Shown here one piece after another: positions 33,237 through 43,753 of a stretch of 64,000 nucleotides of DNA. The position numbers were made by a program, and so were the translations under genes. Every line of letters begins with the position of its first letter. Within the stretch, counting starts at the first letter, position 1. The notes beneath the pieces were generated by a model. That model searched no databases. It was not told where the DNA came from and saw only the letters and a list, made by a program, of their open reading frames with translations. The stretch spans positions 310,001 to 374,000 of the forward strand of contig JAKJXP020000012.1 of assembly GCA_022225965.2 (NCBI GenBank), given 5' to 3'. This DNA is from Diatrype stigma (taxonomy: Eukaryota > Ascomycota > Sordariomycetes > Xylariales > Diatrypaceae).

Positions 33237-33980
33237 GGTGTACGAGGACGATAGGCAACAAGTTAGAACTCGCAGGCAGGAGAGAATGTGGTGTATCTAA
33301 GCAGACAGGAAAGCAGAGGGGTGGAGAGGTTGAGGATTGGAAGACAGACGTATGGGGATTGAATTTTGACATGGAAAGAAGAAACATCTGGACGTCCATT
33401 GACCGCTGCCTAAATTTGTTTGAATGTCTATTGCAAAATCGCTACTTCCGTTTATTCCTCGGACCCAGGCTTAGACTTGAGAATTCGGAAGTCGCTATCC
33501 TATAAACTTGCCTGTCTACACGTAGACAGGCAAACCTGAGTAGGCAGGTAGTAGGTACACATTCATACAGGCGGACCTTCCCTTGATACCTATATGGGTA
33601 ACCGCCTAGGTAGGTAAGTACGTTGCAATTTGTAGGTTCATACGTAGCCCGTCTAGTTGCGTCTTCAAATCATCAACAGGGAAGGGGAGAGAGGAAGAAA
33701 ACGTGACCAGGTAGAAGGACTCTGGTGGATGATTCCAACCCATGATACTCCTCCTGCCAATTCCTTAACCCCACTTTAGCCCCTTACGAACTATGAACTT
33801 CTATCCCTCAACAATTGCGTGATATTGAGACAAACATTGAGGGTATTTGTAGCCACCTGTAGGTCACGGGTTCTATTATATGCTTTTCAGATTATACACA
33901 ACGCTCATATAATAGTACCAGGGACCTAGAGTCAAATATGGTCCGCTCTCCTGCTGGAATAGCCCAAGCGCTCCTGGGTT
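33237..33980. other. Intergenic region with TACCTAGGTA-like short repeats
   Basis: No gene recognised. Short repeats of the kind TAGGCAGGTAG, CCTAGGTAGGTA and ACCTATATGGG lie at 33520-33640, a texture common between genes in this window. Confidence 0.4.
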
Positions 33981-33998
33981 GGAAAGCCACAGGCCAAT

Positions 33999-34074
33999 AA
34001 CCTCCTAACGACAAAGGGGTCCGAACCCACTTTCGCATTACCCAAGCTCCAGGATTAGATCGCTAGACCACAGG
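33999..34074 (-). ncRNA. tRNA-like degenerate sequence just after an SDR stop codon
   Basis: Read on the minus strand from 34074, it has an A-box-like TGGTCTAGCG, a middle resembling the tRNA-Pro anticodon region and a B-box-like GGGTTCGGACCC. The acceptor stem does not pair, so it is not a functional tRNA. It could be a tRNA pseudogene or the head of a SINE. It begins immediately after the SDR stop codon. Confidence 0.3.
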
Positions 34075-35034
34075 CTATATATTCTTAATGATACCCGGTG
34101 AGATCCGTTCCAAGATCTCAAGAAGTTCCACAAAGGCCCTTTTCTGCAACTTCTTTCCCTCATCACTATCGGCCAGAGGAGCCGGGGTACTCAGTCCACA
34201 ATCCTCGACATATATGCCGTGGCTTTCCGGTCCAGCCGAGGCGGCCCAGATGTAGTTCCGAGAGCCTACCTCCGACGAGCGCGCCAATATCCTATCGGCA
34301 ACATACATCACCGCCATGATTGGCCGCGGCCAGGGCTTCTCGCGCAGCAGCTCGGTCCAGCAATATCCGGGATCTACCATGTTGAGGACGATTTGGGGTT
34401 TTCCGCTGGCATCGAGTCTCTCGGCGAGCTCTCGCGTGAAGAGCACGCCGAGAAGCTTGGTGTTGTAGTAGCGGTGGTACATGTCGAAGTCCCCCCTGAA
34501 GGCCTCGAAGATCGACGGCTCGTTGCGTTGTTGGAACTCCGTCAGGAAGTGTCCGTTGGAGCCGACAATGCACATGTGCGGCATCCCTGGCTTGCCTTGC
34601 TTGTCGTAGAACTCAACCTTGGTCCTCCGCAGTGCGGGTAGGAGTAGTATGGCCATCAGCCAGGTAGAGATCACGTTCACGGTGCACTGGCGCTCGTAGC
34701 CTTCGAAGAGCTCGTGCGTAAAGCTCAGGAGAGATGCGTTCTCGATGACAACGTCAAGTCGGTCAAGCTCGTTGGCGCGTCGGCAGAACGCTTTAACGCT
34801 CTCGAAGGAGGCAAGGTCTAGATGCCAGACTTCGACAGCGCCGGGCCTGTTCTCCGTGGTATCGATGTCCGCCTTTGCCGCTTCGCCTTTGGCGATACCT
34901 CTGCACCCGAGTATAACCTTTCGAGCATTTAGTCGCACGAAGTGGCGAGCGGCCTCTAGTCCAAGGCCGCAGTTGGCTCCGGTGACTATGACAGCCTGGT
35001 CGGTAAAGTCGGCTGTTGGCCAGGGTAGCTTCAT
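34075..35034 (-). CDS. Classical short-chain dehydrogenase/reductase (retinol dehydrogenase-like)
   Basis: Intronless, 319 residues. The cofactor motif TGANCGLGLEAAR (about 19-31), the LDLAS acidic site, the Ser in VGSNGHF and the YxxxK pair within HRYYNTKLLG give a full classical SDR set; the usual NNAG motif reads ENAS. A PGYCWTEL segment follows, as in fungal SDRs annotated as retinol or WW-domain oxidoreductase-like enzymes. No signal peptide. The substrate is unknown; such enzymes in fungi often belong to secondary metabolism. It is divergent from a sulfotransferase-like gene 777 bp away, and the two might share regulation. Confidence 0.9.
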   Translation of the reverse strand: MKLPWPTADFTDQAVIVTGANCGLGLEAARHFVRLNARKVILGCRGIAKGEAAKADIDTTENRPGAVEVWHLDLASFESVKAFCRRANELDRLDVVIENASLLSFTHELFEGYERQCTVNVISTWLMAILLLPALRRTKVEFYDKQGKPGMPHMCIVGSNGHFLTEFQQRNEPSIFEAFRGDFDMYHRYYNTKLLGVLFTRELAERLDASGKPQIVLNMVDPGYCWTELLREKPWPRPIMAVMYVADRILARSSEVGSRNYIWAASAGPESHGIYVEDCGLSTPAPLADSDEGKKLQKRAFVELLEILERISPGIIKNI

Positions 35035-35811
35035 GATCTGGGTTCGAAAGGCCCTGATGAAACTCCGATTGCTGTATCGACGTATCAGCAGCTATCTCCA
35101 CTGTACCATTTCCACCCTGGGTATACGTACGTAGCCATATTGGAAAATTCGGCTCGAATAGCTTCATTTTTCACGATTTACATGTAAGTGCAACTGCGAA
35201 GGCGTGGGTATAGCAAGGCTTCGACGTTATTGGGAGACGGGGAGGGGGTTCGACTTTTGGCTGTTGGTAAGACGTGCAGATAATCCTTGTGAATTAAGTA
35301 TTGATCAGGGTTGGTTGGTGATTTAAAGTTGTTAGTCGCGCATGTCGATGATCTGCAGATGGGCGCCCAATGGTGTATGAGACATGATAGGTAGGTGCTT
35401 GCCTATCCTGAGTACATGATCTATAACAACTCTTGGCAAGCATGGCAAACTTGAATCAGTTAATTACGGCCTTATGTTCGCGAAGTACGCGGTTGGTGTC
35501 AAGCTTTATACCACTAACCGGGTATAATAGTAAGTCAACAGCTTATATGTATTGCCAATGGCTTCGAGATCGATCTATCCAGGTCAAGATCATTCAATGC
35601 TCATCGCCTCAAGACATCCCTTGCTTCCACGGTAACATAGGCGCCAGGGTATTCTAGGGTATCCTGACGAGCAGCCTGGTCACTCAAGGCCCATCTCCAC
35701 TACTTGGGCAAGCTACCTGAGGCCCCTATAGCCTAGCCGATGCTTTCTTACCCTTTCTCCTATTACCCACGGTCTATACCTTAATATTCGCCAAAGATTC
35801 AAAGCCACCTG
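35035..35811. promoter_or_regulatory. Divergent region between SDR and sulfotransferase-like genes
   Basis: About 780 bp with no coding sequence recognised; it should contain both promoters. Confidence 0.45.
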
Positions 35812-36698
35812 ATGGCGCGTACTCCCGGATCGCAGGCGCCGGAAGGCCTGAAAGTTATCAATGCAAGCCTCTTTCGCATGGGAACCAAGTCAATGTCTGA
35901 AGCATATAAGATACTCGGCTATCGAACACATCATGCCTTGGATAACGTCATGGACAATCCATGGGGCTTGGTCGAGAAAGCTGCAGGTGAGGGCTGATAT
36001 CATCTAAAACGTCCTTCCTGACATCACTATTAACTATGAATTTAGAAGCGAAATGGCCGAAGACATCCAAAGGAGGCTCGATACTAAGACCGTTCACCAG
36101 ACATGACTGGGACGCTGTCTGGGGCCCGTACGAGGTCGTGACAGACTTGGCATCGCCCTTCGCTCCCGACCTAATCAAATGCTATCCCGAAGCCAAAGTC
36201 GTCATCGTCCGACGAGACTTCGAAACCTGGTGGCCTAGTTTTCAAACCGAGCTATTGGACCGGTTCTTCAACACCCAAACCGCCATCCTCGCCTTCATTG
36301 GCTCGAGGGTCTTCGGGATGCGTTCTGCTCATGCTCTACGGAACATCTATTACGGCTTCTTCGATGCCAGAAACGTCCACGAGATCCAAGACCACGCCCG
36401 GGCAGCTTACGATAGGTATTTCGAAGAGATTAGAGAACTGGTGCCACCCGAGCGAAGGTTGGAATACCGGATGGGGTCTGGTTGGGAGCCTTTGTGCACT
36501 TTCTTAGGGAAAGAGGTTCCCGATGTTGAGTTTCCTTTTGTGAATAGTCGGGACAAGCACGGGAAAGAGATACAGACCAACACAAGGAACCTGTATCTCA
36601 TGTTCCTAAAACTTGCTATGCTTTGGGGACTAGGGGCAACTGCTGTCGTCTGCGTAGCATGGTATCTCTCGGAAGGTGCTGGAAACTGGGCTAGATGA
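35812..36698 (+). CDS. Sulfotransferase-like P-loop protein (Sulfotransfer_4 type)
   Basis: Two exons, 35812-35986 and 36046-36698, joined by a 59-nt intron, give 275 residues. The N-terminal strand and loop FRMGTKSMSEAYKILGY is the PAPS-binding P-loop pattern of this fungal family, and VVIVRRDFETWWPSF is the second conserved block. The C-terminus has one membrane helix (LGATAVVCVAWYL), so the protein is probably tail-anchored. Family members are often annotated vaguely, for example as epimerase-related; sulfotransfer from PAPS is the expected chemistry but is unproven. Confidence 0.85.
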
Positions 36699-37542
36699 CG
36701 ATATGGATGTGTTGCAAAGCCTACTGGTCTCCCATAACATCACAATTCACCGGGTACGTTAAGCCCTTGCCGTGATGGATTATGCACCTTCCCTACCCAG
36801 GCGTAGACATCCGATGTCTTGTTTGAGGAAGCTCGAGCTCTTGGGTGCATAGCTCTTGGACATGATACTTACCTATATAATGATGTCTACTCTTAAAGTA
36901 TAAGCCCAATCTGAGGCGGAGTTGAAGAGGTTCAATTATAGTTACATGCTACTTCGACCTTGAAAATGCCCAATGGGGGTCATTAGCAAGCCTCAGTGGT
37001 ACAGTACAGATGTCTTTTCTGTTGGTTAACTTGTAATTTGTTTATTTGATACAAGAGCAGCTGTAGCAGCAGCAGCTCCTCGGCTATTGGATCCGCGGTG
37101 CCCCCGCCGTCATTCCCATGCCGTTTTGTCTATCATACATGATAACAGTAATCATAACATGCGGAGTCCCGCAATGCAAGCCCGTCGCCCTTCCAACGCC
37201 TTCTTCACATCGTTGGGGATAAGGGGGTTCTGATTTTCCCCCTTCAGAGTGGCGTGTATAAATGTGTGTGATGAGACGTGTCTGCCGTTACTTCGTCGTC
37301 GGTCCAGTCGTCTCCAATCTATTTTCCCCCTTTCCCCTCCTTTCAGGAAAACCCCCTCCCCATCATCTTCACATATCGTCGTTCGTCTTATAGTACAAAA
37401 GGTATTAAAACACATGAGTCACCTTAGCGGGGAATATACCAAACAATGCCAAGGTGTTATGTATATGGCGTAGGGCAGAGCATGGCATGGCATGATATGG
37501 TATTCGCAATGTGGAAATGATTCTTCCTACATTGTTCTTCCT
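36699..37542. other. Convergent intergenic region
   Basis: Holds the 3' flanks of the sulfotransferase-like gene and TIM44. No gene recognised. Confidence 0.45.
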
Positions 37543-39271
37543 TCAGATGTAATCTCTTCCGCTCTTTTGCATCTCGATCAACCGCCAACCTCTCGTCTCG
37601 GGATTGTTAACATCCTCGGGCGTCCTCGTGATGCCTATGGCGTACGTCACGAGCTGCACTTTGTCTTCCATGCCGGCTGCCAGCTCGTTTGTCTTGGCGT
37701 TCCGGTACACATGGACCTCCTGGGTACGGCAGGTGATGATGAAAACGGGGATCTCGCCCGGTTCCAGCATGCGGGCCTTCAAGATGTCCACGTGCCGGAT
37801 ATCCAGGATGCGGCCGTCGGACTTCAGGCCGGCCTGGAGATACTGTCGCGATAGAGCTTCGTAGACGGAGTACTGTGCCGCCGACAGCCAGAGCCTCAGG
37901 GTCTCGATGTCGCCCTTGACGTAGGCGTCAAGAACCTCGGGAAGAATGTACTCGCGGAGTTCCTGCAAGAACGGCTCCAGCTGGAAGTTGGGGTCCATCG
38001 CGCGGAACTTTTTGATCACCATGGCGGTTTCGTTCTCGGCAAAGAAACCAGCAACTCGGTCTGTGATGCTTCTCGCCGTAGAAATGAGAGGGTTCTCTGA
38101 TTCGTTGTAGACACTCTTCATGTTGAAAATGCCCTGAACAAACTTGTTGTCGTCCTTGAATTCCCTCCATGCCTCTTTCCATTTGGCATCCTTATGCACT
38201 GTAACATTCGTTCCCGCGCTATCACAAGTTAGCTGTCATCGCACCCTGCGCCTAAGAATCTAGGGAACAAGCTCACTTCGGATCCTCTACCATGTCTTCA
38301 GCTTTTCCGTGGATTTGAGCAGCGCGTCGTTCGCGAAGCTCTCGGGCTTTCCTCCGCTCCTCCTTCTCGACCCAACCGCCATACCTCGAGCTACTACCGT
38401 CGTCGATCACATCCTTCACATTCTTGTACGCTTCCGTGTCTCGAATGGGCTTGGTGGCCTTGTCGATGACTTCGCCGGTCAAATTCGCACCCTTGCGCAC
38501 GCCCTTCATGACTGGTGTCTCCCAGGTCCATGCCGCGCCTTTTCCAATGGCACCAGCCGAGGTCTTCAGCACCCTTCCAGCCGTCGACGACACAGCACCG
38601 GTGGTATTCTCATACGCCTGTCTCGCGCGCCGGACGGACTCGCTCTCGGTGAATTGGTGGGCGGAGTCGGCGAGCTGCTTGGTTGACTCGTTCCATTCCT
38701 TAGATGCCTTGAACTCGGTTTGCATGGTCTCCATGAAAACCTGCCATGGCGTCTTGTCGCCGTGGGGCGGGGGTGGAGGAGGCTCTTCCTTTTTCTTCTC
38801 GCCCTCTTCAGATTTCTCCTCGGACTTTTCTGACTTCTCCTCGGACTTCTCGCTACCTTCTTGTTGCTTCCCTTGCTCTTCAGACTTAGTCTTAGCTTCC
38901 GACTCAGCCCCGGAACCAGCCTTCTCGGTCTTTCCCGTCTCGGACTTTGTCTGGGTTTTGTCCTCTTTAGACTGTGACGTCTTTTGTGGTCGCTCTTGGT
39001 GCCATCGCGGCGACTGGTGGAGATTCCGTAGCTGTATAGCAGCTATGGTTTCTGGTAGAAAAGGCGATCGCAGGGAGTTGAGAGCGGGCGAAAAGGAGGG
39101 TCTCGAGGGTTGTAGAATATCGTTGACACCAGCTGTGCGGCTCGAGGGGTTCGTTATTAACCGCCTATATGCGGGGGATCTGCCATAGGAATGCGCCGCC
39201 GTAGTGGTTGAGGGGACTTTGAGAATTGTCGATGGAGTCGCACTCCTCGTAACCTGTCGGAGAGCACTCAT
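37543..39271 (-). CDS. TIM44: Mitochondrial import inner membrane translocase subunit Tim44
   Basis: Two exons, 39271-38277 and 38218-37543, joined by a 58-nt intron, give 556 residues. The N-terminus is basic and Ser/Thr-rich, fitting a matrix-targeting sequence. A highly charged Lys/Glu/Ser stretch (about 100-165) and a helical membrane-recruitment region follow. The C-terminal Tim44 domain starts around NVTVHKDAKWKEAWREF and runs through WLSAAQYSVYEA to VYRNAKTNE. Tim44 tethers mtHsp70 to the TIM23 channel on the matrix side and drives preprotein import. It is divergent from the mitoribosomal protein gene uS11m. Confidence 0.95.
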
Positions 39272-39820
39272 ATCGGCAAGTCAGATGTGTGCCTCCCGGT
39301 GATATGGCAAGCGCTCGGGGGCCAAGCGGAGGGAGAAAATCGAGGGGGTCGAGGGAAGTTTAAAGAGTTATTTTGAAAGTGACGGGGAATTTGGGATTTC
39401 TATGGCGGCTTAACAAAAAAGCTCTGGGCTTTTTCGCTTTTCCTTGCTATATCGGCAGGCGCTACTTTGCGGAAGCTGCCGGCTTTGGGAAAAAAGAGAC
39501 AAGGTTCGGAGCTAAATTTTCACCGCCCCCGATAATTATTTTCTCCAAGCGGGACGGGTTCGAAGGTTCGCATCCGTGGAAGCTGAACCGCTGGAGCCCC
39601 TCCACAAGCGCTACAGTAATTAACGCTACCTCCAATAATTGCATGTAACTTTTCCAGCCAGTCACAACCACGCATATTATCCCGATAAGTTGCATACCTA
39701 CCTAACTAGGTAACCAATTGAGTTGAAGCTACCAAAATTTCGAGATCGCCGTTGCCGACACAGAAGCGACATCAAACTTAAGCAATAGCCAACAACAGCC
39801 AACACACCATACCATACCGC
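39272..39820. promoter_or_regulatory. Shared promoter region of TIM44 and uS11m
   Basis: A 549-bp divergent spacer between two nuclear genes for mitochondrial proteins. No coding sequence is seen; it has an A/T-richer middle. Confidence 0.55.
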
Positions 39821-40642
39821 ATGCTCATGCCCCATGCCTCAACGATGAGCCGCCCTTCATGTCGCCTACTGGCGAACCCCGCCTCCCGAATTACCTCCCT
39901 ACAGCAGACACTCCGACCCACCAACAACTGTCCCAGCCGGCCGTTCTCGCAGACATGCGCGCGGACAAATAGCCTGCTGGGCCGGATGAACCAGTCGCCA
40001 TCCCAAGGGCAGCAGCAGCCCCAGCGACCGACGGGACCGCCGCGGCCGGCCTCCGCAGGACAGCAATCGGCGTCGGGCGGCGGGTACTCGGACCTCGCGC
40101 GGGTGCTCACGTCGGAGGTGATGTCGCGGGCGCAGACGGGGCCGGGGTCGGAGGCGGCGTCGATCTGGTCGACGGGGGCGTCGTACTCGACGGCGGACTT
40201 CGCGGGGGCGGACGGCGGGGCGGCGCCGGGGACGATCAGCAAGCAGTTCGAGAACCTGGGCCCGCCGACGGAGCCCTTCCACTTCCACGTCTTCTCGCAC
40301 AAGCACAACACGCACATCACCGTCACCAAGCCGAACCGCGGCGCCATCCTCAGCATGTCCGCCGGCCAGATCGGCTTCCGTAAGGCCAAGCGCGGCACCT
40401 ACGACGCCGGCTACCAGCTGTCCGCCTACGTCATGGACAAGCTCAACCAGGGCGGCTGGCACAAGGTCATCAAGAGCATGGAGGTCGTCCTGCGCGGCTT
40501 CGGCCACGGCCGCGAGGCCGCCACCAAGGTCCTCCTCGGCGCCGAGGGCAAGATGATCCGTGGCGCCATCACCAAGGTCTCCGATGCGACGACGCTGAAG
40601 TTCGGTGGTACCCGCAGCCCGAGGCCCAGGAGACTGGGTTAG
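39821..40642 (+). CDS. Mitochondrial ribosomal protein uS11m (S11/MRPS18 type)
   Basis: Intronless, 273 residues. The first 35-45 residues are Arg/Ser-rich with no acidic residue, a likely mitochondrial presequence; the second Met (39845) is an alternative start. A Gln/Pro/Gly/Ala linker reaches about 130. The uS11 domain then follows, with HVFSHKHNTHITVT, SAGQIGFRKAKRGTYDAGYQ, VVLRGFGHGREAA and the C-terminal basic RSPRPRRLG. uS11m is a component of the small mitoribosomal subunit platform. GC3 is very high from about 40000 onwards but ordinary in the presequence. Confidence 0.93.
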   Translation: MLMPHASTMSRPSCRLLANPASRITSLQQTLRPTNNCPSRPFSQTCARTNSLLGRMNQSPSQGQQQPQRPTGPPRPASAGQQSASGGGYSDLARVLTSEVMSRAQTGPGSEAASIWSTGASYSTADFAGADGGAAPGTISKQFENLGPPTEPFHFHVFSHKHNTHITVTKPNRGAILSMSAGQIGFRKAKRGTYDAGYQLSAYVMDKLNQGGWHKVIKSMEVVLRGFGHGREAATKVLLGAEGKMIRGAITKVSDATTLKFGGTRSPRPRRLG

Positions 40643-41204
40643 GCTTTGGCTTGGTCGGTTAGTTGGTTAGTCGGTCGGTTTGTCAAGAAGGCCCTGCGTG
40701 CGTGTCTGTCTATCCATATAGACTGGACCTAGCATGTGCACATATATGCTCGGCGTCTCTATCCTGACTAGGAAACACGTGCACGGGCCTGGGGATGCTA
40801 TGAAGTTAAAAGAGCCCGGATGTGTATAGTATATCACCAATGTATCTCCATAGAGGCATGTACCCGGTACGCCATTCGCAGACAAAAAGAACCATTGCCA
40901 AATATTGGAAGGCATTACAAGCTAGTAACCATGAAAATGTTGGCGACCTAACTAGTGTGTTCCCAAAAACCGTGTACGAGCTGCCCAGCCAGCTACTTGC
41001 TCATTTGCTGTATTCCAGAGTCACCTTGACTGGTATCACTATCACTTTAACAAAAACACAATCCAGCGGCGATCGTCCAGCCTAACGCCCAGCTAACCAA
41101 ATATAACCCAACCCAGCCGGGTCTTGAAAACCCGAAACTTCGAACGCCATGTCATGCAATTTCATTTCCACGTAAACCCACCCATCTCCTTCCATAGCAC
41201 AGGC
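40643..41204. other. Convergent intergenic region
   Basis: About 560 bp of 3' flank between uS11m and the PPPDE gene; no gene recognised. Confidence 0.45.
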
Positions 41205-42110
41205 TCACTCTGTCGGGGCTCTCTCCGCGGCCGGAAGCGCTCGGCCGCTCGAGTCCCTCGGCGGACCCTTTGCCTTCTTCTTGCCATTGCCAGCGCCCAG
41301 ACGAGGCGAACCGTTCTGTTGATCCAAACGTCCGGCCTCGGATTCGGACTCGACATCGCTGTTGTTCGCCCCCCTCAGCATCCTCGTGCGCTCGGTGTCG
41401 TCGCGGTACTCGTCATCCTCGTCGGCGGCGTCCTCGACCAGCTCGCCCTCGACGCCCTCGTAGTCGGGGGGCTCGACCCAGTCGCGGGGCACGACGCAGG
41501 GGAGGGCGACGCCGATGCTGGCGGCGCGGTTGAGCCAGGCGGGGCCGGGGCGGCCCGTCAGCTTCTGGCAGAGGTACGAGGTGAAGTGGTTGCAGTTGCG
41601 CGTCAGCAGGTTGTAGGCGGTGCCCTGGAACTCGTCGGAGCAGTGGCGCACGATGGTGTCGATCTCGGCCTGCGTGGCGAACGTGAAGCCGTGCAGCAGC
41701 TCCGTCCGGAAGCTGCCGCCCGGTGGCTCCGTCCGCGGCCGCGTCCAGTACACCCCCGTCACCCCGCGCTTGTCGTGGCCCCCGTACGCGTACTCCTTCC
41801 CGTTGATCACGACGCCCGAGTGCAGCAGAGAAGCGCCGACGGTCCAGAGAACCGAGGAGAGGCGACCAGCCTAGATAGAATGGTGGAATAGCTAGATTAG
41901 TCGGTGGACACATGTATGGATGGGTCGATGGGTGGAAGTCGAGTATCTAGCCGGGACAGCCGGGGGGTGGCAGGCTAGATTGGAGGGTAGACTCGAAATG
42001 CTTACGGGCAGTAAGTCGTAGACATTGATGACGACTTCGGTTCGGGAGAGAGACAGTGTCGACCTGTGGGATGATGATCTTGATACTCTAGATGGCTTTT
42101 TAGTCGACAT
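41205..42110 (-). CDS. PPPDE (DeSI-type) putative deSUMOylating/deubiquitinating isopeptidase
   Basis: Two exons, 42110-42006 and 41870-41205, with a 135-nt intron, give 256 residues. The thiol-peptidase dyad is present: His52 in LLHSGVVING and Cys128 in LLTRNCNHFTSYL. The family start EVVINVYDLLP is split from the rest by the intron, and the phases agree. The last 90 residues are an acidic then Lys/Arg-rich disordered tail. Family members remove SUMO or ubiquitin from selected targets in the cytosol or nucleus; the specificity here is unknown. It is divergent from OLA1 over 1.6 kb. Confidence 0.92.
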
Positions 42111-42590
42111 GATGGGCGGGCTAGCGGCGACTCAACAGTGATGGAGTTGGAGCTGAATCCCGTTGGATTCTAATCGGACGTTGAGTAAAGTAAAGCTGTG
42201 CTTCGCAGATGCGTAGGCTGAAGGCAGGCGTGGCAAAAGGCAGCCAGTAAGAGTAAGCTATAGCTAAGCAATGGGAATATTCCGTATAATTCACTGGGTG
42301 TACTAGCTAATGGATACCTATGTACGGTGCTGCGTATATTTACAAAGAAACAGAGAGGACGGTTGGGAACTGGAGCTTGGTCAATGGTTGGTTGCCAGTA
42401 CCAAACGGAATGAATTGGATTGGAACAGCAAATGGCAGACAAAGGATGGGAACGGATGGGTGTGAGCAGATGATGAACAACATCTGCGGCTCCTCTGGTT
42501 GGAGAGTGAGAGTGAGATTTGGAGATTCCTACCGGCGTGTGCCAGTGTCTGCAGCAGCGCAGTGTGTAGAATGAAGCACTCTATCCTCAG

Positions 42591-42629
42591 TTCGCCTTAG
42601 ATCGGCCGCTTCGGCCGCTCTTAGGCGAA
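42591..42629. repeat. Hairpin with 18-bp arms
   Basis: The left arm starts TTCGCCTTAGA and the right arm ends TCTTAGGCGAA. They pair at 16 of 18 positions around a 3-nt loop, with a CGGCCG core in both arms. It is a very compact inverted repeat in intergenic DNA. Confidence 0.65.
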
Positions 42630-42646
42630 TGTACGTCCCCTACCAG

Positions 42647-42665
42647 CTTACGTACCGTACGTAAG
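42647..42665. repeat. 19-bp palindrome
   Basis: CTTACGTACCGTACGTAAG is self-complementary apart from its central base. It could bind a dimeric factor or be chance in this TAC/GTA-rich stretch. Confidence 0.5.
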
Positions 42666-43753
42666 ACCTGGGTAGCTGAATGCGGGATCGGAAACGGCGG
42701 CGACTTGAAAGCCTTGGCGGGAAGCCACCTAGGGCTGCTACATGCCTACCGGTAACTACCTAGGTATTGTACGGTATGTATGGTATGTACGGTACAGACA
42801 GCAGTTCTCAGGGCTCGCAATTGCCAGGCAGACTCAGACCAACTGCCTGATACGGTCATGAGGATTTTCAGGATTACCTACCAAGTCGCCAGGGCTTGCG
42901 GGCTTGCCAGGCCTTGCCGAGACCTTCCCCGTTCCAGAGTCAGGACCTCGGGACGGGACCTGATGCAGTGCCCACCACTTGCACACCCATGCACCACCGC
43001 CTATTACCTAACCACCTATAAACCACCTATAACTACAGTAGCTATTACCTACCTAGGTATGTAGGTAACCCCCCAATCCCCTCTCGAGGTCCCCTCCAAG
43101 ATAGTGTAGTCGGTTTAATGAATACCCGAGTTCCGAGGTGATTTCTCTACTGCAGCCCTGAAGCTTCCAAGGTTGGCACCCACGCACCTGAACTGACGCA
43201 CCGGGTGGACCTGAACTGCTGGGTGCGGGCAGGCTGGCAGGTGCCCGGAAGCAGGTGGGGTTGGGAGCTTGGGCCCTGATTCTCGAGATTTGATTGGGAC
43301 CCGCCATCATCTGCAAGCTTTTTCTTCTCATTTTTTTTCTCTCCCTTCCTTTTCTGACCTGCAACAACCCCTCCAAAAGACGGGCGGACATTCGTGTCCC
43401 TTCTCCCACACTCTCTCACATCCTCCCTCCCATACCATCACATCCTATCCCAACCTGTCCTCTCCTACATCCATCCCTCTTGGTGATTGGTTGCCAGCCA
43501 AGATCTCAATCTCTCCAGACGTGACTTGACCCGGTTTTGGAGGCTGGTCTCAGCCGAAACCACCACCACGTCTTCTCTTCTTTCATCCATCCCCTTCGTT
43601 TCTCTTCCCCGCCTCTTTCCACCTGCAGCAGCAAGTTCTGCCTTTTTTCTTGAATCTTACCACGTCCTTGCGCCTAGGCGCAGTAATCGTAGGACTACTA
43701 CAACTGTCTACTGCATCGCTACTCGCAACTACGCAGCTAAGAGAGGTAGTAAA

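Larger units (their letters stand above)
42111..43753. promoter_or_regulatory. Divergent region between PPPDE and OLA1 genes, with hairpins
   Basis: No gene recognised. It holds a strong hairpin at 42591-42629, a palindrome at 42647-42665 and a long CT-rich leader at 43320-43640 before OLA1, typical of strongly expressed translation-related genes. Confidence 0.5.

Noticed and set aside
39540..39600. GGTTCGAAGG resembling a tRNA B-box
   Set aside because: No pairing arms, no A-box at the right distance and no T-run.
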